The position numbers were made by a program, and so were the translations under genes. A stretch of DNA of 58,869 nt from assembly GCA_016793805.1 (NCBI GenBank), contig JAEUIZ010000025.1:1-58869 (forward strand), read 5' to 3'. A model generated the notes under the pieces. The model was not told where the DNA came from. It worked only from the letters and a program-made list of their open reading frames with translations, and made no database searches. Of this stretch, positions 1-7,511 are shown piece by piece (positions within the stretch are counted from its first letter, which is position 1; each line of letters starts with the position of its first letter). The DNA is from Phycisphaerae bacterium. Lineage in GTDB: Bacteria; Planctomycetota; Phycisphaerae; Phycisphaerales; UBA1924.

Positions 1-171
1 GTGGTGGGGCTGCTGGTGGACGGGTACGCCCCCGACCCCCACGGCGACACGGACGCGGGGTACGTCTTGGCCGAACGCCTGGGCGTCGCGGACGGGCTGG
101 GGATGCCCACCCACCCCGGATCGGCGGCGTGGCTGGTGGCGGTCGGGGAGTCGGTGGGGGTGAGCCGATGA
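1..171 (+). CDS. C-terminal fragment of an unidentified protein (5' partial)
   Basis: Frame 1 is open from the first base to a TGA at 169-171, giving 56 residues with no start codon inside the window, so the 5' part lies upstream. The peptide is rich in Gly, Val and Asp and shows no motif I recognise. Its TGA overlaps a possible ATG of the HTH gene (ATGA at 168-171), so the two may be translationally coupled parts of one integrated element. I cannot assign a function. Confidence 0.45.
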   Translation: MVGLLVDGYAPDPHGDTDAGYVLAERLGVADGLGMPTHPGSAAWLVAVGESVGVSR

Positions 172-180
172 CAAGCACAC

Positions 181-209
181 TTGCACAATCCGAAGCAACG
201 GGGTACACT
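181..209 (+). promoter_or_regulatory. Candidate sigma70-type promoter giving a leaderless HTH transcript
   Basis: TTGCAC at 181-186 and TACACT at 204-209 are separated by 17 bases. The -10 box ends only six bases before the ATG at 216, so transcription would start on or next to that ATG and produce a leaderless mRNA. The same -10 hexamer, TACACT, occurs in front of tRNA-Gly. The -35 box matches the consensus poorly (three of six), so this is a moderate prediction. Confidence 0.35.
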
Positions 210-215
210 GTGGGC

Positions 216-428
216 ATGGCAAGCGTGACGGCGACACTTCGGACGGCGTTGGAGCGGTGCGGCCAAACCCGCTACGCGGTGAGCAAGGCGACGGGGATAC
301 CCGAATCCACGTTGTCCCGATTCGTGGCGGGCGGGAAGCCCTTGCGGGGCGAGAATATCGACAAACTGGCGGACTACTTGGGGCTGGCGCTGACGGCGAA
401 AGCGGGCAAGGCCCGGAAGGATCGGTGA
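216..428 (+). CDS. Small Cro/CI-type helix-turn-helix regulator
   Basis: This is a 70-residue protein from the ATG at 216. A longer form of 86 residues could start at 168, where ATG overlaps the upstream stop codon. The sequence RYAVSKATGIPESTLSRFVA is a classic helix-turn-helix in which 'ESTLSRF' would be the recognition helix, followed by NIDKLADYLGL as the closing helices. Single-domain HTH proteins of this type commonly sit directly upstream of integrases as element regulators. The integrase starts three bases after this stop, so the two probably share a transcript. I prefer the 216 start because of the promoter geometry. The DNA target is unknown. Confidence 0.7.
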   Translation: MASVTATLRTALERCGQTRYAVSKATGIPESTLSRFVAGGKPLRGENIDKLADYLGLALTAKAGKARKDR

Positions 429-431
429 CGC

Positions 432-1868
432 ATGGCACGGAATCAACGAAGCAAGGGGACTGGTTCACTGTTTCGCAAGTCGGCGAAGGGCGCGTGGATC
501 GCGTGCTATTGGGACCACGCCGGCAAGCGGCGGGAACACTCCACGCGGACGACCGACCGCCAAGCGGCGGAACGCATCCTGACCAAACTGGTTGCGGATA
601 CGGCCCTGCGGCGTGACCTTGTGATCGACCCGCGCGACGATCGTTTCGCAACGGAAGGGCGGCGTCCCCTGACCGAACACGTCGCGGCCTACATCGCGCA
701 CTGTCGCCACGCCGGCCAAGCGCCCCACCACGTCGCGCAGAAAGAAACGCAACTGGAAGCGATGATCGCCGGGAGCAAGGCGACGCGGCTAGCCGAACTG
801 ACCGCCGACGCCCTGGAACTTCACCTGTCGGCGCTGAAGGATCGCAAGTTGGCGGCGCGGTCGGTGAACTTCGCCCGGCAGATAGCGGTTGCGTTCTACG
901 GCTGGTGCGTCAAGACGGGGCGGGCCGAATCGAACCCGCTGCGGGTGGTCCCCAAGCAAGACGAAGCCCGCGACCGGCGGCGCGTGCGTCGCCCGCTGAC
1001 CGATGACGAAATGACCCGGCTGCTGGCGGTGGCCCGCGAGCGTGGGCGCGATGCGTGGTATCTGGCGGCGGCGCTGGCGGGGCTGCGCAAGGGCGATATG
1101 CAACGGCTGACGTGGGGCGACGTGAACTTCGCCGAATCCACGGTGACGATCCGCCACGGCAAGGCGAAGCGCACGGACACAATCCCGATGCACCCGCAAC
1201 TTGCCGAAGCCCTGCGGCGGCGGCTGGCGGCGTTCCCCGCCTTTCCGACGGCGCGGGTGTGGTCGGACACGGTGGGCGACGTGACGCGGCTAAAAGACTT
1301 CCTGCGGGCCGGCATCGCCCGGCGGGTGGACGTGTTGGACGCCGAAGGGAAGCCGGTGAAGATCGGCACGGGCAAGCGTGAACGGGTCAAGACGCGGATC
1401 GTGGTGGAGGATGACGAAGGGCGGGTGATCGACCTGCACGCCCTGCGGACCACGCTGGGGACGCAACTGGCCCGCGCCGGCGTGACGCCCCAAGTCGCGC
1501 AACGGATCATGCGGCACGGGGACTACCGGACCACGTTGAAGCACTACACCGTGTTGGGGCTGACGGACACGGCTGCGGCGATGGATCGCCTACCGGGCAT
1601 CGCCCCCGAGCGGCAAGCGGACGCGGCGACGGGGACCACGGACACGGCCCCGGATACTTGCACAAACCGACCCCAGCTATTCTGCCAGCAGTTGGAGCGC
1701 GGAACGGGGCAAAATCGCGCGGCATCGCGCGGTGAACTGACGCGCGGCGGTGATCGGGGCAGGAACGAAAAACCCCAGCAATCGCCGGGGTTTTCGCATG
1801 ATTCCCGAGAGTTATCGTCAAAGCGGGCGAGGAGGATCGAACTCCCGACATTCAGCTTGGGAAGCTGA
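432..1868 (+). CDS. Tyrosine recombinase (phage/ICE-type integrase)
   Basis: This 478-residue integrase has an N-terminal arm-binding-like region (about 1-75), a SAM-like core-binding domain (about 80-180) and a catalytic domain (about 185-390). The catalytic set is visible: R219 in AGLRKGDM, a lysine near 244, H336 and R339 in DLHALRTT, H362 in MRHGDYRT and the nucleophile Y372 in KHYTVLGL. The family excises and integrates mobile elements by strand exchange. The last roughly 15 residues are read antisense from the 3' half of tRNA-Gly, and the stop lies inside the tRNA gene. That fits an element integrated at the tRNA 3' end, and the C-terminus would change on excision. The low-complexity tail after about residue 395 is probably not needed for catalysis. 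Confidence 0.92.
   Translation: MARNQRSKGTGSLFRKSAKGAWIACYWDHAGKRREHSTRTTDRQAAERILTKLVADTALRRDLVIDPRDDRFATEGRRPLTEHVAAYIAHCRHAGQAPHHVAQKETQLEAMIAGSKATRLAELTADALELHLSALKDRKLAARSVNFARQIAVAFYGWCVKTGRAESNPLRVVPKQDEARDRRRVRRPLTDDEMTRLLAVARERGRDAWYLAAALAGLRKGDMQRLTWGDVNFAESTVTIRHGKAKRTDTIPMHPQLAEALRRRLAAFPAFPTARVWSDTVGDVTRLKDFLRAGIARRVDVLDAEGKPVKIGTGKRERVKTRIVVEDDEGRVIDLHALRTTLGTQLARAGVTPQVAQRIMRHGDYRTTLKHYTVLGLTDTAAAMDRLPGIAPERQADAATGTTDTAPDTCTNRPQLFCQQLERGTGQNRAASRGELTRGGDRGRNEKPQQSPGFSHDSRELSSKRARRIELPTFSLGS
1766..1796 (-). terminator. Factor-independent terminator, best read for tRNA-Gly
   Basis: CGAAAAACCCC at 1766-1776 pairs with GGGGTTTTCG at 1787-1796 around a short loop. Read on the minus strand, the hairpin ends in GGGGTTTTT 26 bases past the tRNA 3' end, the usual spacing for a tRNA terminator. 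It lies inside the 3' end of the integrase reading frame, so the last integrase codons overlap it. On the plus strand the T-run is shorter, so it may work in both directions. Confidence 0.65.
1822..1850. other. Probable attachment-site region in the tRNA-Gly 3' half
   Basis: Tyrosine integrases commonly target tRNA 3' ends, and the integrase frame runs into this one. The crossover would lie in the T-arm and acceptor-stem part of the tRNA. No second copy of this sequence is inside the window, so the other attachment site should lie left of position 1. One complication is that the tRNA terminator lies on the integrase side of the candidate site, so either the element supplies its own copy or the identity block extends through it. 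Confidence 0.35.
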
Positions 1869-1893
1869 CGTTCTACCGCTGAACTACGCCCGC
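1822..1893 (-). tRNA. tRNA-Gly (anticodon CCC)
   Basis: The reverse complement folds as a complete cloverleaf. The acceptor stem GCGGGCG pairs with CGCCCGC, the D arm holds AGCGGTA, and the anticodon stem TCAGC/GCTGA encloses the loop TTCCCAA, giving anticodon CCC. The T arm is GGGAG-TTCGATC-CTCCT. The discriminator base is T, and CCA is not encoded. A promoter lies directly upstream. The integrase reads antisense into the 3' half of this gene. Confidence 0.95.
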
Positions 1894-1902
1894 GGAGAGA
1901 AC

Positions 1903-1931
1903 AGTGTACCCGGTCTGGCCGGGTCGCTCAA
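1903..1931 (-). promoter_or_regulatory. Promoter of tRNA-Gly
   Basis: On the minus strand TTGAGC (1931-1926) is followed after exactly 17 bases by TACACT (1908-1903). The tRNA begins ten bases beyond the -10 box. Each box matches four of six consensus positions, and the placement is right for a tRNA promoter. Confidence 0.55.
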
Positions 1932-2144
1932 CCCGTTTCTTGGGCCCGCAGCACGGCTCGGAGGGGCGACGGGTCGGAAGATCGCTCCGACGAGCCACAG
2001 TGCCAGCGCTGGACGCTCCACGGGTTCGATCAGCGGCACTCCGCTGTCTCGATCGGCGGCGCTCCGCGGCCACAGTCGGCGGCAGTTCACAGCGTCGCTC
2101 GGCAGCGTGCTCTCGCACCGACGGGAGCGTTCGTCGCGCCCCTC

Positions 2145-3224
2145 TCACGACTCAAGGAAGGCTCGCACCTGCTCGGCCGCCGCGTCGCGTGTCGCGGCCG
2201 ACTCGCGGATCACGGTCGCATGCCCGAGTTTCCTCCCTGGCCTGGGCTCCTTGCCGTAGAGATGCACGTGGCAGGGCATGGCGAGCAGTCGCGCCGCGTC
2301 GGGCATGGTGCCGAGGATGTTCACCATGCCCGCGTGCGCGAGGGCAGCGGAGTTGCCGAGCGGCAAGCCGGCGACGGCGCGAAGGTGGTTCTCGAACTGG
2401 CTGCAGGCCGCTCCCTCGATCGTCCAGTGCCCGGAGTTGTGGACGCGGGGCGCGATCTCGTTGGCCAGGAGGGTCCCGCCCCGATCAAAGAACTCCACGG
2501 TGAGCACGCCGCGATACCCCACGGCGTCCATGATCGCGGACGCGTGCCGGCGCGCGATCGACTCGGCACCGCCCCCGGCTGCCGGCGCCCGCGAGACGCG
2601 GAGGATGCCCTCGCGATGCTCGTTCTCGACGAGCGGGTAGAACGCGGTCTCGCCGCGGCCCCGCGCCGCGATCATCGAGACCTCGCGGTCGAACCGCACG
2701 AACTCCTCGGCGATCGCTGGAGCGCCGGCGAAGCGCGCCAGCGCCGCCTCGGCTTCGGGGAGCGTGCGCACCACCGCCTGGCCCTTGCCGTCGTAGCCCA
2801 AACGTCGGGTCTTGAGCACGGCAGGCGAGCCGACGGCATCGAGGGCCCTCGGCAGGTCGGCGGCGGCATCGACGGCCGCGAATCGCGTCGTTGGAACCCC
2901 CAGCCGCGAGAAGAGCGTCTTCTCCGCGAGTCGATCCTGTGAGGCTTCAAGCGCCTCGGGAGGAGGCCAGACGGGGACGCGTTGTGCGAGGTGGCGTGCG
3001 GCCTCGACGGGCACGTTCTCGAACTCATACGTCACCACGTCGAGCCCATCAGCGAAGCGGTCGAGCGCGGCAAGGTCGTCGAAGCGTCCGACGGCCAGCG
3101 GCGCCACGTGCCCCGCGACGGCGTCGGCGGCGGTGTCGAAGAAACGAAACCTCATGCCCAGCGGATAGCCGGCGAGCGCGAGCATGCGGCCGAGTTGCCC
3201 CCCACCCAGCACGCCGACGATCAC
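2145..3224 (-). CDS. purK: 5-(carboxyamino)imidazole ribonucleotide synthase PurK
   Basis: This 359-residue ATP-grasp enzyme uses ATP and bicarbonate to carboxylate AIR to N5-CAIR in purine biosynthesis. Visible family features are the N-terminal [16 protein letters not shown] loop, VTYEFENVP, the [12 protein letters not shown] nucleotide-binding stretch, and the [20 protein letters not shown] block near residues 265-285, with [14 protein letters not shown] close behind. Length is normal for PurK. The start overlaps the purE stop by four bases (3221-3224), so purE and purK are translationally coupled and the two products act in succession. The downstream side is tRNA-Gly. Confidence 0.95.
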   Translation of the reverse strand: MIVGVLGGGQLGRMLALAGYPLGMRFRFFDTAADAVAGHVAPLAVGRFDDLAALDRFADGLDVVTYEFENVPVEAARHLAQRVPVWPPPEALEASQDRLAEKTLFSRLGVPTTRFAAVDAAADLPRALDAVGSPAVLKTRRLGYDGKGQAVVRTLPEAEAALARFAGAPAIAEEFVRFDREVSMIAARGRGETAFYPLVENEHREGILRVSRAPAAGGGAESIARRHASAIMDAVGYRGVLTVEFFDRGGTLLANEIAPRVHNSGHWTIEGAACSQFENHLRAVAGLPLGNSAALAHAGMVNILGTMPDAARLLAMPCHVHLYGKEPRPGRKLGHATVIRESAATRDAAAEQVRAFLES

Positions 3225-3760
3225 GGCCTGCGGCCCTCGGCGGAGCGCGGCGGGGCTGGCGCGTCGCTCGGGGTTGCACGCGGGTCGGGCGAGGCGAGCA
3301 CGCGGGCCGTCTGCGCCGATCGGAACGCCCGAACAGCCTCGCGGATCTCGGGCCGATTCAGTCCCACGATGCTCGCGGCGAGTAACGCCGCGTTGATCGC
3401 CCCAGCCTTGCCGATGGCCAGCGTCCCGACGGGCACGCCCCCGGGCATCTGCACGATCGAGAGGAGCGAATCGACGCCATTAAGGGCCGCGGACTCCACG
3501 GGCACGCCCAGCACGGGGAGGATCGTCTTGGACGCGGCCATGCCCGGGAGGTGGGCCGCCCCGCCCGCGCCGGCGATGATGACCTCGATCCCGCGCGCTT
3601 CGGCACCGCCTGCGTACTCCATCAGCAGGTCCGGCGTGCGATGGGCAGAGACCACGCGCACCTCGTGCGGGACGTGCAACTCGTCCAGCGTCTCCGCAGC
3701 GTGGCGGAGGGTCTCCCAATCCGACTGCGATCCCATGATGATGCCGACGAGTGGGGCCAT
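3221..3760 (-). CDS. purE: N5-carboxyaminoimidazole ribonucleotide mutase PurE
   Basis: This 179-residue enzyme converts N5-CAIR to CAIR, the step after PurK. The class I signature is clear: IIMGSQSDW at the N-terminus, VVSAHRTPD with the catalytic histidine, [13 protein letters not shown], and [17 protein letters not shown]. It is encoded directly upstream of purK with an ATGA overlap and 45 bases downstream of the thiolase gene, so all three may form one transcript. The C-terminal 20 residues after SAQTAR are Pro/Ala-rich and lie outside the conserved fold. Confidence 0.96.
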   Translation of the reverse strand: MAPLVGIIMGSQSDWETLRHAAETLDELHVPHEVRVVSAHRTPDLLMEYAGGAEARGIEVIIAGAGGAAHLPGMAASKTILPVLGVPVESAALNGVDSLLSIVQMPGGVPVGTLAIGKAGAINAALLAASIVGLNRPEIREAVRAFRSAQTARVLASPDPRATPSDAPAPPRSAEGRRP

Positions 3761-3805
3761 GGGTTAGATCGTCGAGAGGCTTCGGTGGGTCGCGGAGCGT
3801 CGGAC

Positions 3806-4996
3806 TCAGACCTCGACGACCATCGCCACGGCGTTGCCCCCGCCCAGGCAAAGCGCCGCCACGCCGCGCTTCCCGCCGGTGCGGCGCAACTGGTGGATGA
3901 GCGTCGTGAGCACGCGGGCGCCCGAGGCGCCGATGGGGTGTCCGAGCGCCACGCCCCCGCCGCAGATGTTCAACTTATTCTCGGGGATGCCCAGCGCCTT
4001 GATGTTGCAGAGCACCTGGGCCGCGAACGCCTCGTTGATCTCGAAGAGGTCGATGTCCTTGACGGCGAGGTTGGCCTTCTTGAGCGCGCCCCCGATGCCT
4101 TCGATCGGGGCCGCGAAGATCTCCTTGGGCGCCACGCCCGCGGTGTGATACGCGACGATCCTCGCGATCGGCTTGATCCCGAGTTCCTCGGCCTTGGTGC
4201 TCGAGGCGACCACGACCGCCGCGGCCCCATCGGAGATTTGGCTCGCGTTGGCCGCGGTCACGGTCCCGTCCTTGTCAAACGCCGGGCGCAACTTCGCGAC
4301 CGAGTCGAGGGTTGAATCCGCCCGGATGCCCTCGTCGGCCGACACGCCCGGCGACTTCTTGTCCAGGCACTGCTCGCCCGTGAGTGCGACGATCTCGCCC
4401 TTGAACCACCCCTGCTTGGTGGCCTCCGCCGCGCGGTGGTGGCTCTGCACGCTGAAGCGGTCCTGCTCGGCCCGCGTGATCTCGTGCTTCCGCGCGATGT
4501 GGTCGGCGGCGTTGCCCATCGCCCAGCACTCGAACGCGCACCGCAGCCCGTCGTACGCCATCACGTCTTCCAGCGTCGCCGGGCCATACTTCACGCCCTC
4601 GCGGACCCGCGCGAAGTGGGGGGCCGCGGTCATGTTCTCGAACCCGCCCGCGACAACGAGACGATTGTCGCCGGCCTTGATCGACTGGGCCGCGGTCATG
4701 ACCGCCTGGAGCCCCGAGCCGCAGACCTTGTTGACCGTCTGGGCGTTGAGCGTGTCGGGGAGGCCCGCCTTCAGGCCCGCCTGCCGCGCGGGGTTCTGGC
4801 CCAGCCCCGCCTGCAACACGCAGCCCATGATGCACTCGTCGACGTGCGCGGCGAGCGTGGCCACGCCCCCGATCTCGTCGAGCGCGGCCCTGATCGCGTA
4901 CGAGCCGAGGACGGGAGATGGAACCTTCGACAGGCCCCCGAAAAAGCGGCCGATGGGCGTGCGTTTCGCGGCGAGAATCACGGGCTGGCTGGACAT
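3806..4996 (-). CDS. Acetyl-CoA C-acetyltransferase (thiolase)
   Basis: This 396-residue type II thiolase condenses or cleaves acetyl-CoA and acetoacetyl-CoA. The acyl-accepting cysteine is C92 in NKVCGSGLQAVM. The catalytic His lies in GGGVALGHPIGASGAR and the second cysteine in AALCLGGGNAVAM. Length is typical of AtoB/PhaA enzymes. A strong AAGGGAG site lies eight bases before the ATG. No other fatty-acid or PHB genes are nearby, so whether it serves degradation or acetoacetyl-CoA synthesis cannot be told. It may be cotranscribed with purEK, 45 bases downstream. Confidence 0.93.
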   Translation of the reverse strand: MSSQPVILAAKRTPIGRFFGGLSKVPSPVLGSYAIRAALDEIGGVATLAAHVDECIMGCVLQAGLGQNPARQAGLKAGLPDTLNAQTVNKVCGSGLQAVMTAAQSIKAGDNRLVVAGGFENMTAAPHFARVREGVKYGPATLEDVMAYDGLRCAFECWAMGNAADHIARKHEITRAEQDRFSVQSHHRAAEATKQGWFKGEIVALTGEQCLDKKSPGVSADEGIRADSTLDSVAKLRPAFDKDGTVTAANASQISDGAAAVVVASSTKAEELGIKPIARIVAYHTAGVAPKEIFAAPIEGIGGALKKANLAVKDIDLFEINEAFAAQVLCNIKALGIPENKLNICGGGVALGHPIGASGARVLTTLIHQLRRTGGKRGVAALCLGGGNAVAMVVEV

Positions 4997-5074
4997 TCAG
5001 AGGCTCCCTTCGGAGACCTACTGTATGCCCGCGCCGCCGGAGTTCTTGCTGGCCGGCGACCGAGGACTCCACCC

Positions 5075-5452
5075 ATGACCAACTTCTTCTGGGACCTGTA
5101 TCAGAATCGATGGATCGCTGAGGTGAGCGCCCGCACTCGGGACGCGGGCAGCGCCGCACGCTCGGCCCGCGACAAGGCGAACGACGTGGAACGCCGCATC
5201 GACGCCCTCATCCTCACCAACATGGCCATGTGGTCGTTCCTCTCTGAGCGCCTCGGGGTGACCGAGGAGCAACTGCTCGACCGAATGACCGAGATCGACC
5301 TGAGCGACGGCAAACTCGACGGCAAGGCCCGCGGCACGTCGGGTGTTCGGACGTGCTCCGACTGCGGCAAGCCGCTCTCGAAGCGGCACCCCAAGTGCTT
5401 CTATTGCGGCGCCGCCGACGCCGGCGCCAAGCCCTTCGGCCGCGCGACGTGA
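5075..5452 (+). CDS. Small zinc-ribbon protein
   Basis: This 125-residue protein starts at the ATG following GAGGA. Residues 1-90 form a mostly helical region starting MTNFFWDLYQNRWI. A four-cysteine zinc ribbon, CSDCGKPL...CFYCG, lies near residues 96-115. The mix of an N-terminal helical segment and a C-terminal ribbon suggests a DNA, RNA or protein contact module, but I do not recognise a named family. It is divergent from the thiolase gene and precedes the CPBP protease gene on the same strand. Confidence 0.75.
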   Translation: MTNFFWDLYQNRWIAEVSARTRDAGSAARSARDKANDVERRIDALILTNMAMWSFLSERLGVTEEQLLDRMTEIDLSDGKLDGKARGTSGVRTCSDCGKPLSKRHPKCFYCGAADAGAKPFGRAT

Positions 5453-5513
5453 ATCCGCCCCCGGCACGCGCCCTACCAGGAACCGCGATCGCGGAACTCG
5501 TGAGGCGCTCGGT

Positions 5514-6149
5514 TTGAGGCTCCGCCGCGCGATCGAGTGCGTCGTCTTCTTTCTCATCGCGCCGAGCGTGCTCGCCCTCGTGATGCACCCGCGCCTCGTC
5601 TTCCCGGCGATCTGGGCCCTGGGCGCGATCGCCCTCGCCCTGCTGCTCATGGACCGCACGTTCGACCGTGCGAGCCTCTGGAGCGCTCGCGGCCTGCGCA
5701 CCTCGCTCCCCGCCATCCTGGCCCGATTCGCGCTCCTCGGGCCTCTCCTCGCCGTCGCGCTCCTGCTCTACGAGCCGCACCGCCTCTTCTCGCTCCCGCG
5801 CTCCAACCCCGGCCTGTGGGCGGTCATCATGGTCGGGTATCCCATCCTGAGCGTGCTGCCCCAGGAGGTCGCCTTTCGCGCCATGTTCATGCACCGCTAC
5901 GCGACGGTCTTTCCTCGTCCCGCGGCTCTCGTGCTCGCGGCTGCCGTCGCCTTCGGCTACGCCCACATCATCATGCACAACGCCTGGGCGATCGGGTTCT
6001 CCGCGATCGGCGGCGTCCTCTTTGGGCGCACGTACCTGCGCTCGCGTTCGCTGCTGGCCGCCAGCGTCGAGCACGCGCTGTACGGGTGCTGGATTTTCAC
6101 CGTCGGGTGGGGCTGGTACTTCTTTGGCGGCTCGATCGTCGCCCGCTGA
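5514..6149 (+). CDS. CPBP-family intramembrane metalloprotease (CAAX/Abi type)
   Basis: From a TTG at 5514 this gives a 211-residue polytopic membrane protein. The family motifs are present: a Glu-containing motif PQEVAFRAMFMHR (variant of EExxxR), the His of GYAHIIMHN, and a third His in ASVEHALYGCW. These residues coordinate the metal in CPBP proteases. The reading frame stays open upstream to an ATG at 5343, but the extra 57 residues are Pro/Ser/Arg-rich and overlap the zinc-ribbon gene out of frame, so I place the start near 5514. In bacteria these proteins process peptides or confer immunity; the substrate here is unknown. Confidence 0.8.
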   Translation: MRLRRAIECVVFFLIAPSVLALVMHPRLVFPAIWALGAIALALLLMDRTFDRASLWSARGLRTSLPAILARFALLGPLLAVALLLYEPHRLFSLPRSNPGLWAVIMVGYPILSVLPQEVAFRAMFMHRYATVFPRPAALVLAAAVAFGYAHIIMHNAWAIGFSAIGGVLFGRTYLRSRSLLAASVEHALYGCWIFTVGWGWYFFGGSIVAR

Positions 6150-6182
6150 CCCCCGGGCCGCTCGATAGACTGCCCGCCGGTC

Positions 6183-7205
6183 ATGCCCGCCGCCCGCCGC
6201 CTCATCTTCCTCGCCGCCGTTGCCTTCGCGCTCACCCCGTGGGCCTCGGCCCCGCTTGCGCTGGCGCTCGGGCTCGCCCTCGCGCTGCTAGGCCTGACGG
6301 CATGGGAGCGACCCGCGAAGAAGATCAGCCGGCTGCTGATCCAAGTCAGCATCGTGCTCCTGGGCCTCTCGATCGATCTTGGACAGGTCGCCCGCGCGGG
6401 CGCCTCGGGCATCGGCCTCGCCGCGGGGACCATCCTCGGCACGTTCGCCCTCGGGCTGCTGCTCGGTCGGCTCTTTCGCACCGAGACAAAGGTCACGACG
6501 CTGCTCTGCTCGGGGACGGCGATCTGCGGGGGGTCGGCAATCGCCGCCACCGGCGCCGTCATCCGCGCGGCCGAGGCCCAGATGTCCGTCGCGCTGGCTG
6601 CGGTGTTCTCCCTCAACGCGCTCGCCCTCTATCTCTTCCCGCCGATCGGGCACGCCCTGGACCTCTCGCAGCAGCAGTTCGGCGCTTGGGCCGCCATCGC
6701 GATCCACGACATGAGTTCGGTGGTGGGGGCGGGCCGGACGTATGGCGACGAGGCGCTGAAGGTGGCGACCGTCATCAAACTCTCTCGCGTGCTGTGGATC
6801 GTCCCGGTGTCGATGCTGGCAGGATGGCTGGTCCGTCGCTACGAGGGCGCCCCCGAGGCAAGCCAGCCACGCCGAGTCTCGCTCGCCGCGATCGTCCCCT
6901 GGTTCATCGCGTTGTTCCTGCTGGCGAGCGTCGTGCGCACGCTGGTGCCGGGGGTTTCCGCGGCGAGGTTCGATGCCTCGTGGGCGGGCCAGCCGATCCA
7001 CTCGATCGCCGACGCGCTCAAGGCCATCGCCAAGCAGGCGATGGTGGTCGCGCTCCTGCTCATCGGCTCGGGCCTGTCGCGCGAGGCGATCGCCCGCGTG
7101 GGGTGGCGGCCGTTCGCGCTGGCGGGCATCCTCTGGGTCGCCATCAGCGTCGCGGGCCTCGGGGCGATCCTCGGAACCATGCCCTCGCATCACACGGGGG
7201 TTTGA
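6183..7205 (+). CDS. YeiH/UPF0324-family putative sulfate exporter
   Basis: This 340-residue protein has about ten hydrophobic segments. The family signature CSGTAICGGSAIAATG lies near residues 109-124 and AIAIHDMSSVVGAGRTYG near 170-187, both typical of YeiH proteins. The family is named a putative sulfate exporter by homology, and direct transport evidence is limited. The gene starts 33 bases after the CPBP protease gene, so the two may be cotranscribed. The stop codon is embedded in the -35 box proposed for the nusA leader promoter. Confidence 0.85.
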   Translation: MPAARRLIFLAAVAFALTPWASAPLALALGLALALLGLTAWERPAKKISRLLIQVSIVLLGLSIDLGQVARAGASGIGLAAGTILGTFALGLLLGRLFRTETKVTTLLCSGTAICGGSAIAATGAVIRAAEAQMSVALAAVFSLNALALYLFPPIGHALDLSQQQFGAWAAIAIHDMSSVVGAGRTYGDEALKVATVIKLSRVLWIVPVSMLAGWLVRRYEGAPEASQPRRVSLAAIVPWFIALFLLASVVRTLVPGVSAARFDASWAGQPIHSIADALKAIAKQAMVVALLLIGSGLSREAIARVGWRPFALAGILWVAISVAGLGAILGTMPSHHTGV

Positions 7206-7231
7206 CCTACGCCCAGGGCCGCTTCTACAGT
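7202..7231 (+). promoter_or_regulatory. Promoter for the nusA operon
   Basis: TTGACC at 7202-7207 (five of six matches) and TACAGT at 7226-7231 (four of six) are 18 bases apart, predicting a start near 7238 and a leader of roughly 270 bases before nusA. This is the best promoter match between yeiH and nusA. I found none between the hairpin at 7421-7452 and the nusA ATG. Confidence 0.5.
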
Positions 7232-7237
7232 TGTCGG

Positions 7238-7511
7238 TTCGGCCCTCGGAAGGGCAGGAGATGTTCGTCCATGAGCATGGTCCTCGATCATGATCGGTAA
7301 GCCGATCAGCCAGGCGTCCGGGGCGTCCCGGATCGGCGCGACGGCGGAGAGGCTGGCCCGCATGGGCTAGCGCGACCCGTCCATCGTGCCGGGCGGCCCT
7401 CGCGGGCGCCCTGGGTCGAGGGCCACAGGCCGCTGGTTGCGGCGCTGTGGCCTTTGTGTTTGAAGGTGGCAAGGCGTTCGACAACTCGACAACACGACAG
7501 CCGGAGCACGA
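7238..7511 (+). promoter_or_regulatory. Structured nusA leader with a terminator-like attenuator hairpin
   Basis: Three elements stand out. A small hairpin occupies 7242-7255 (GCCCT-CGGA-AGGGC). It is followed by AGGAG and a nine-codon frame at 7271-7300 encoding MSMVLDHDR, a possible leader peptide. A strong stem-loop occupies 7421-7452: GGCCACAG and GCCGC pair with GCGGC and CTGTGGCC around TGGTT with one bulged G, then TTTGTGTTT. It lies 60 bases before nusA. Because the promoter lies upstream of it, it could attenuate the whole nusA operon; NusA itself is known to stimulate pausing and termination at such hairpins. It could instead simply terminate yeiH. Confidence 0.5.

Noticed and set aside
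1656..1665. Repeat of ACTTGCACAA at 179-188 and 1656-1665 considered as an attachment direct repeat
   Set aside because: Ten bases is short for an attachment core, and the first copy lies in the promoter of the HTH gene while the second is inside the integrase frame.
7238..7420. Leader upstream of nusA considered as a known riboswitch or SRP-like RNA
   Set aside because: I could not match the conserved cores of the common riboswitches or the SRP GGAA-loop helix; only a small hairpin and a leader frame are evident.
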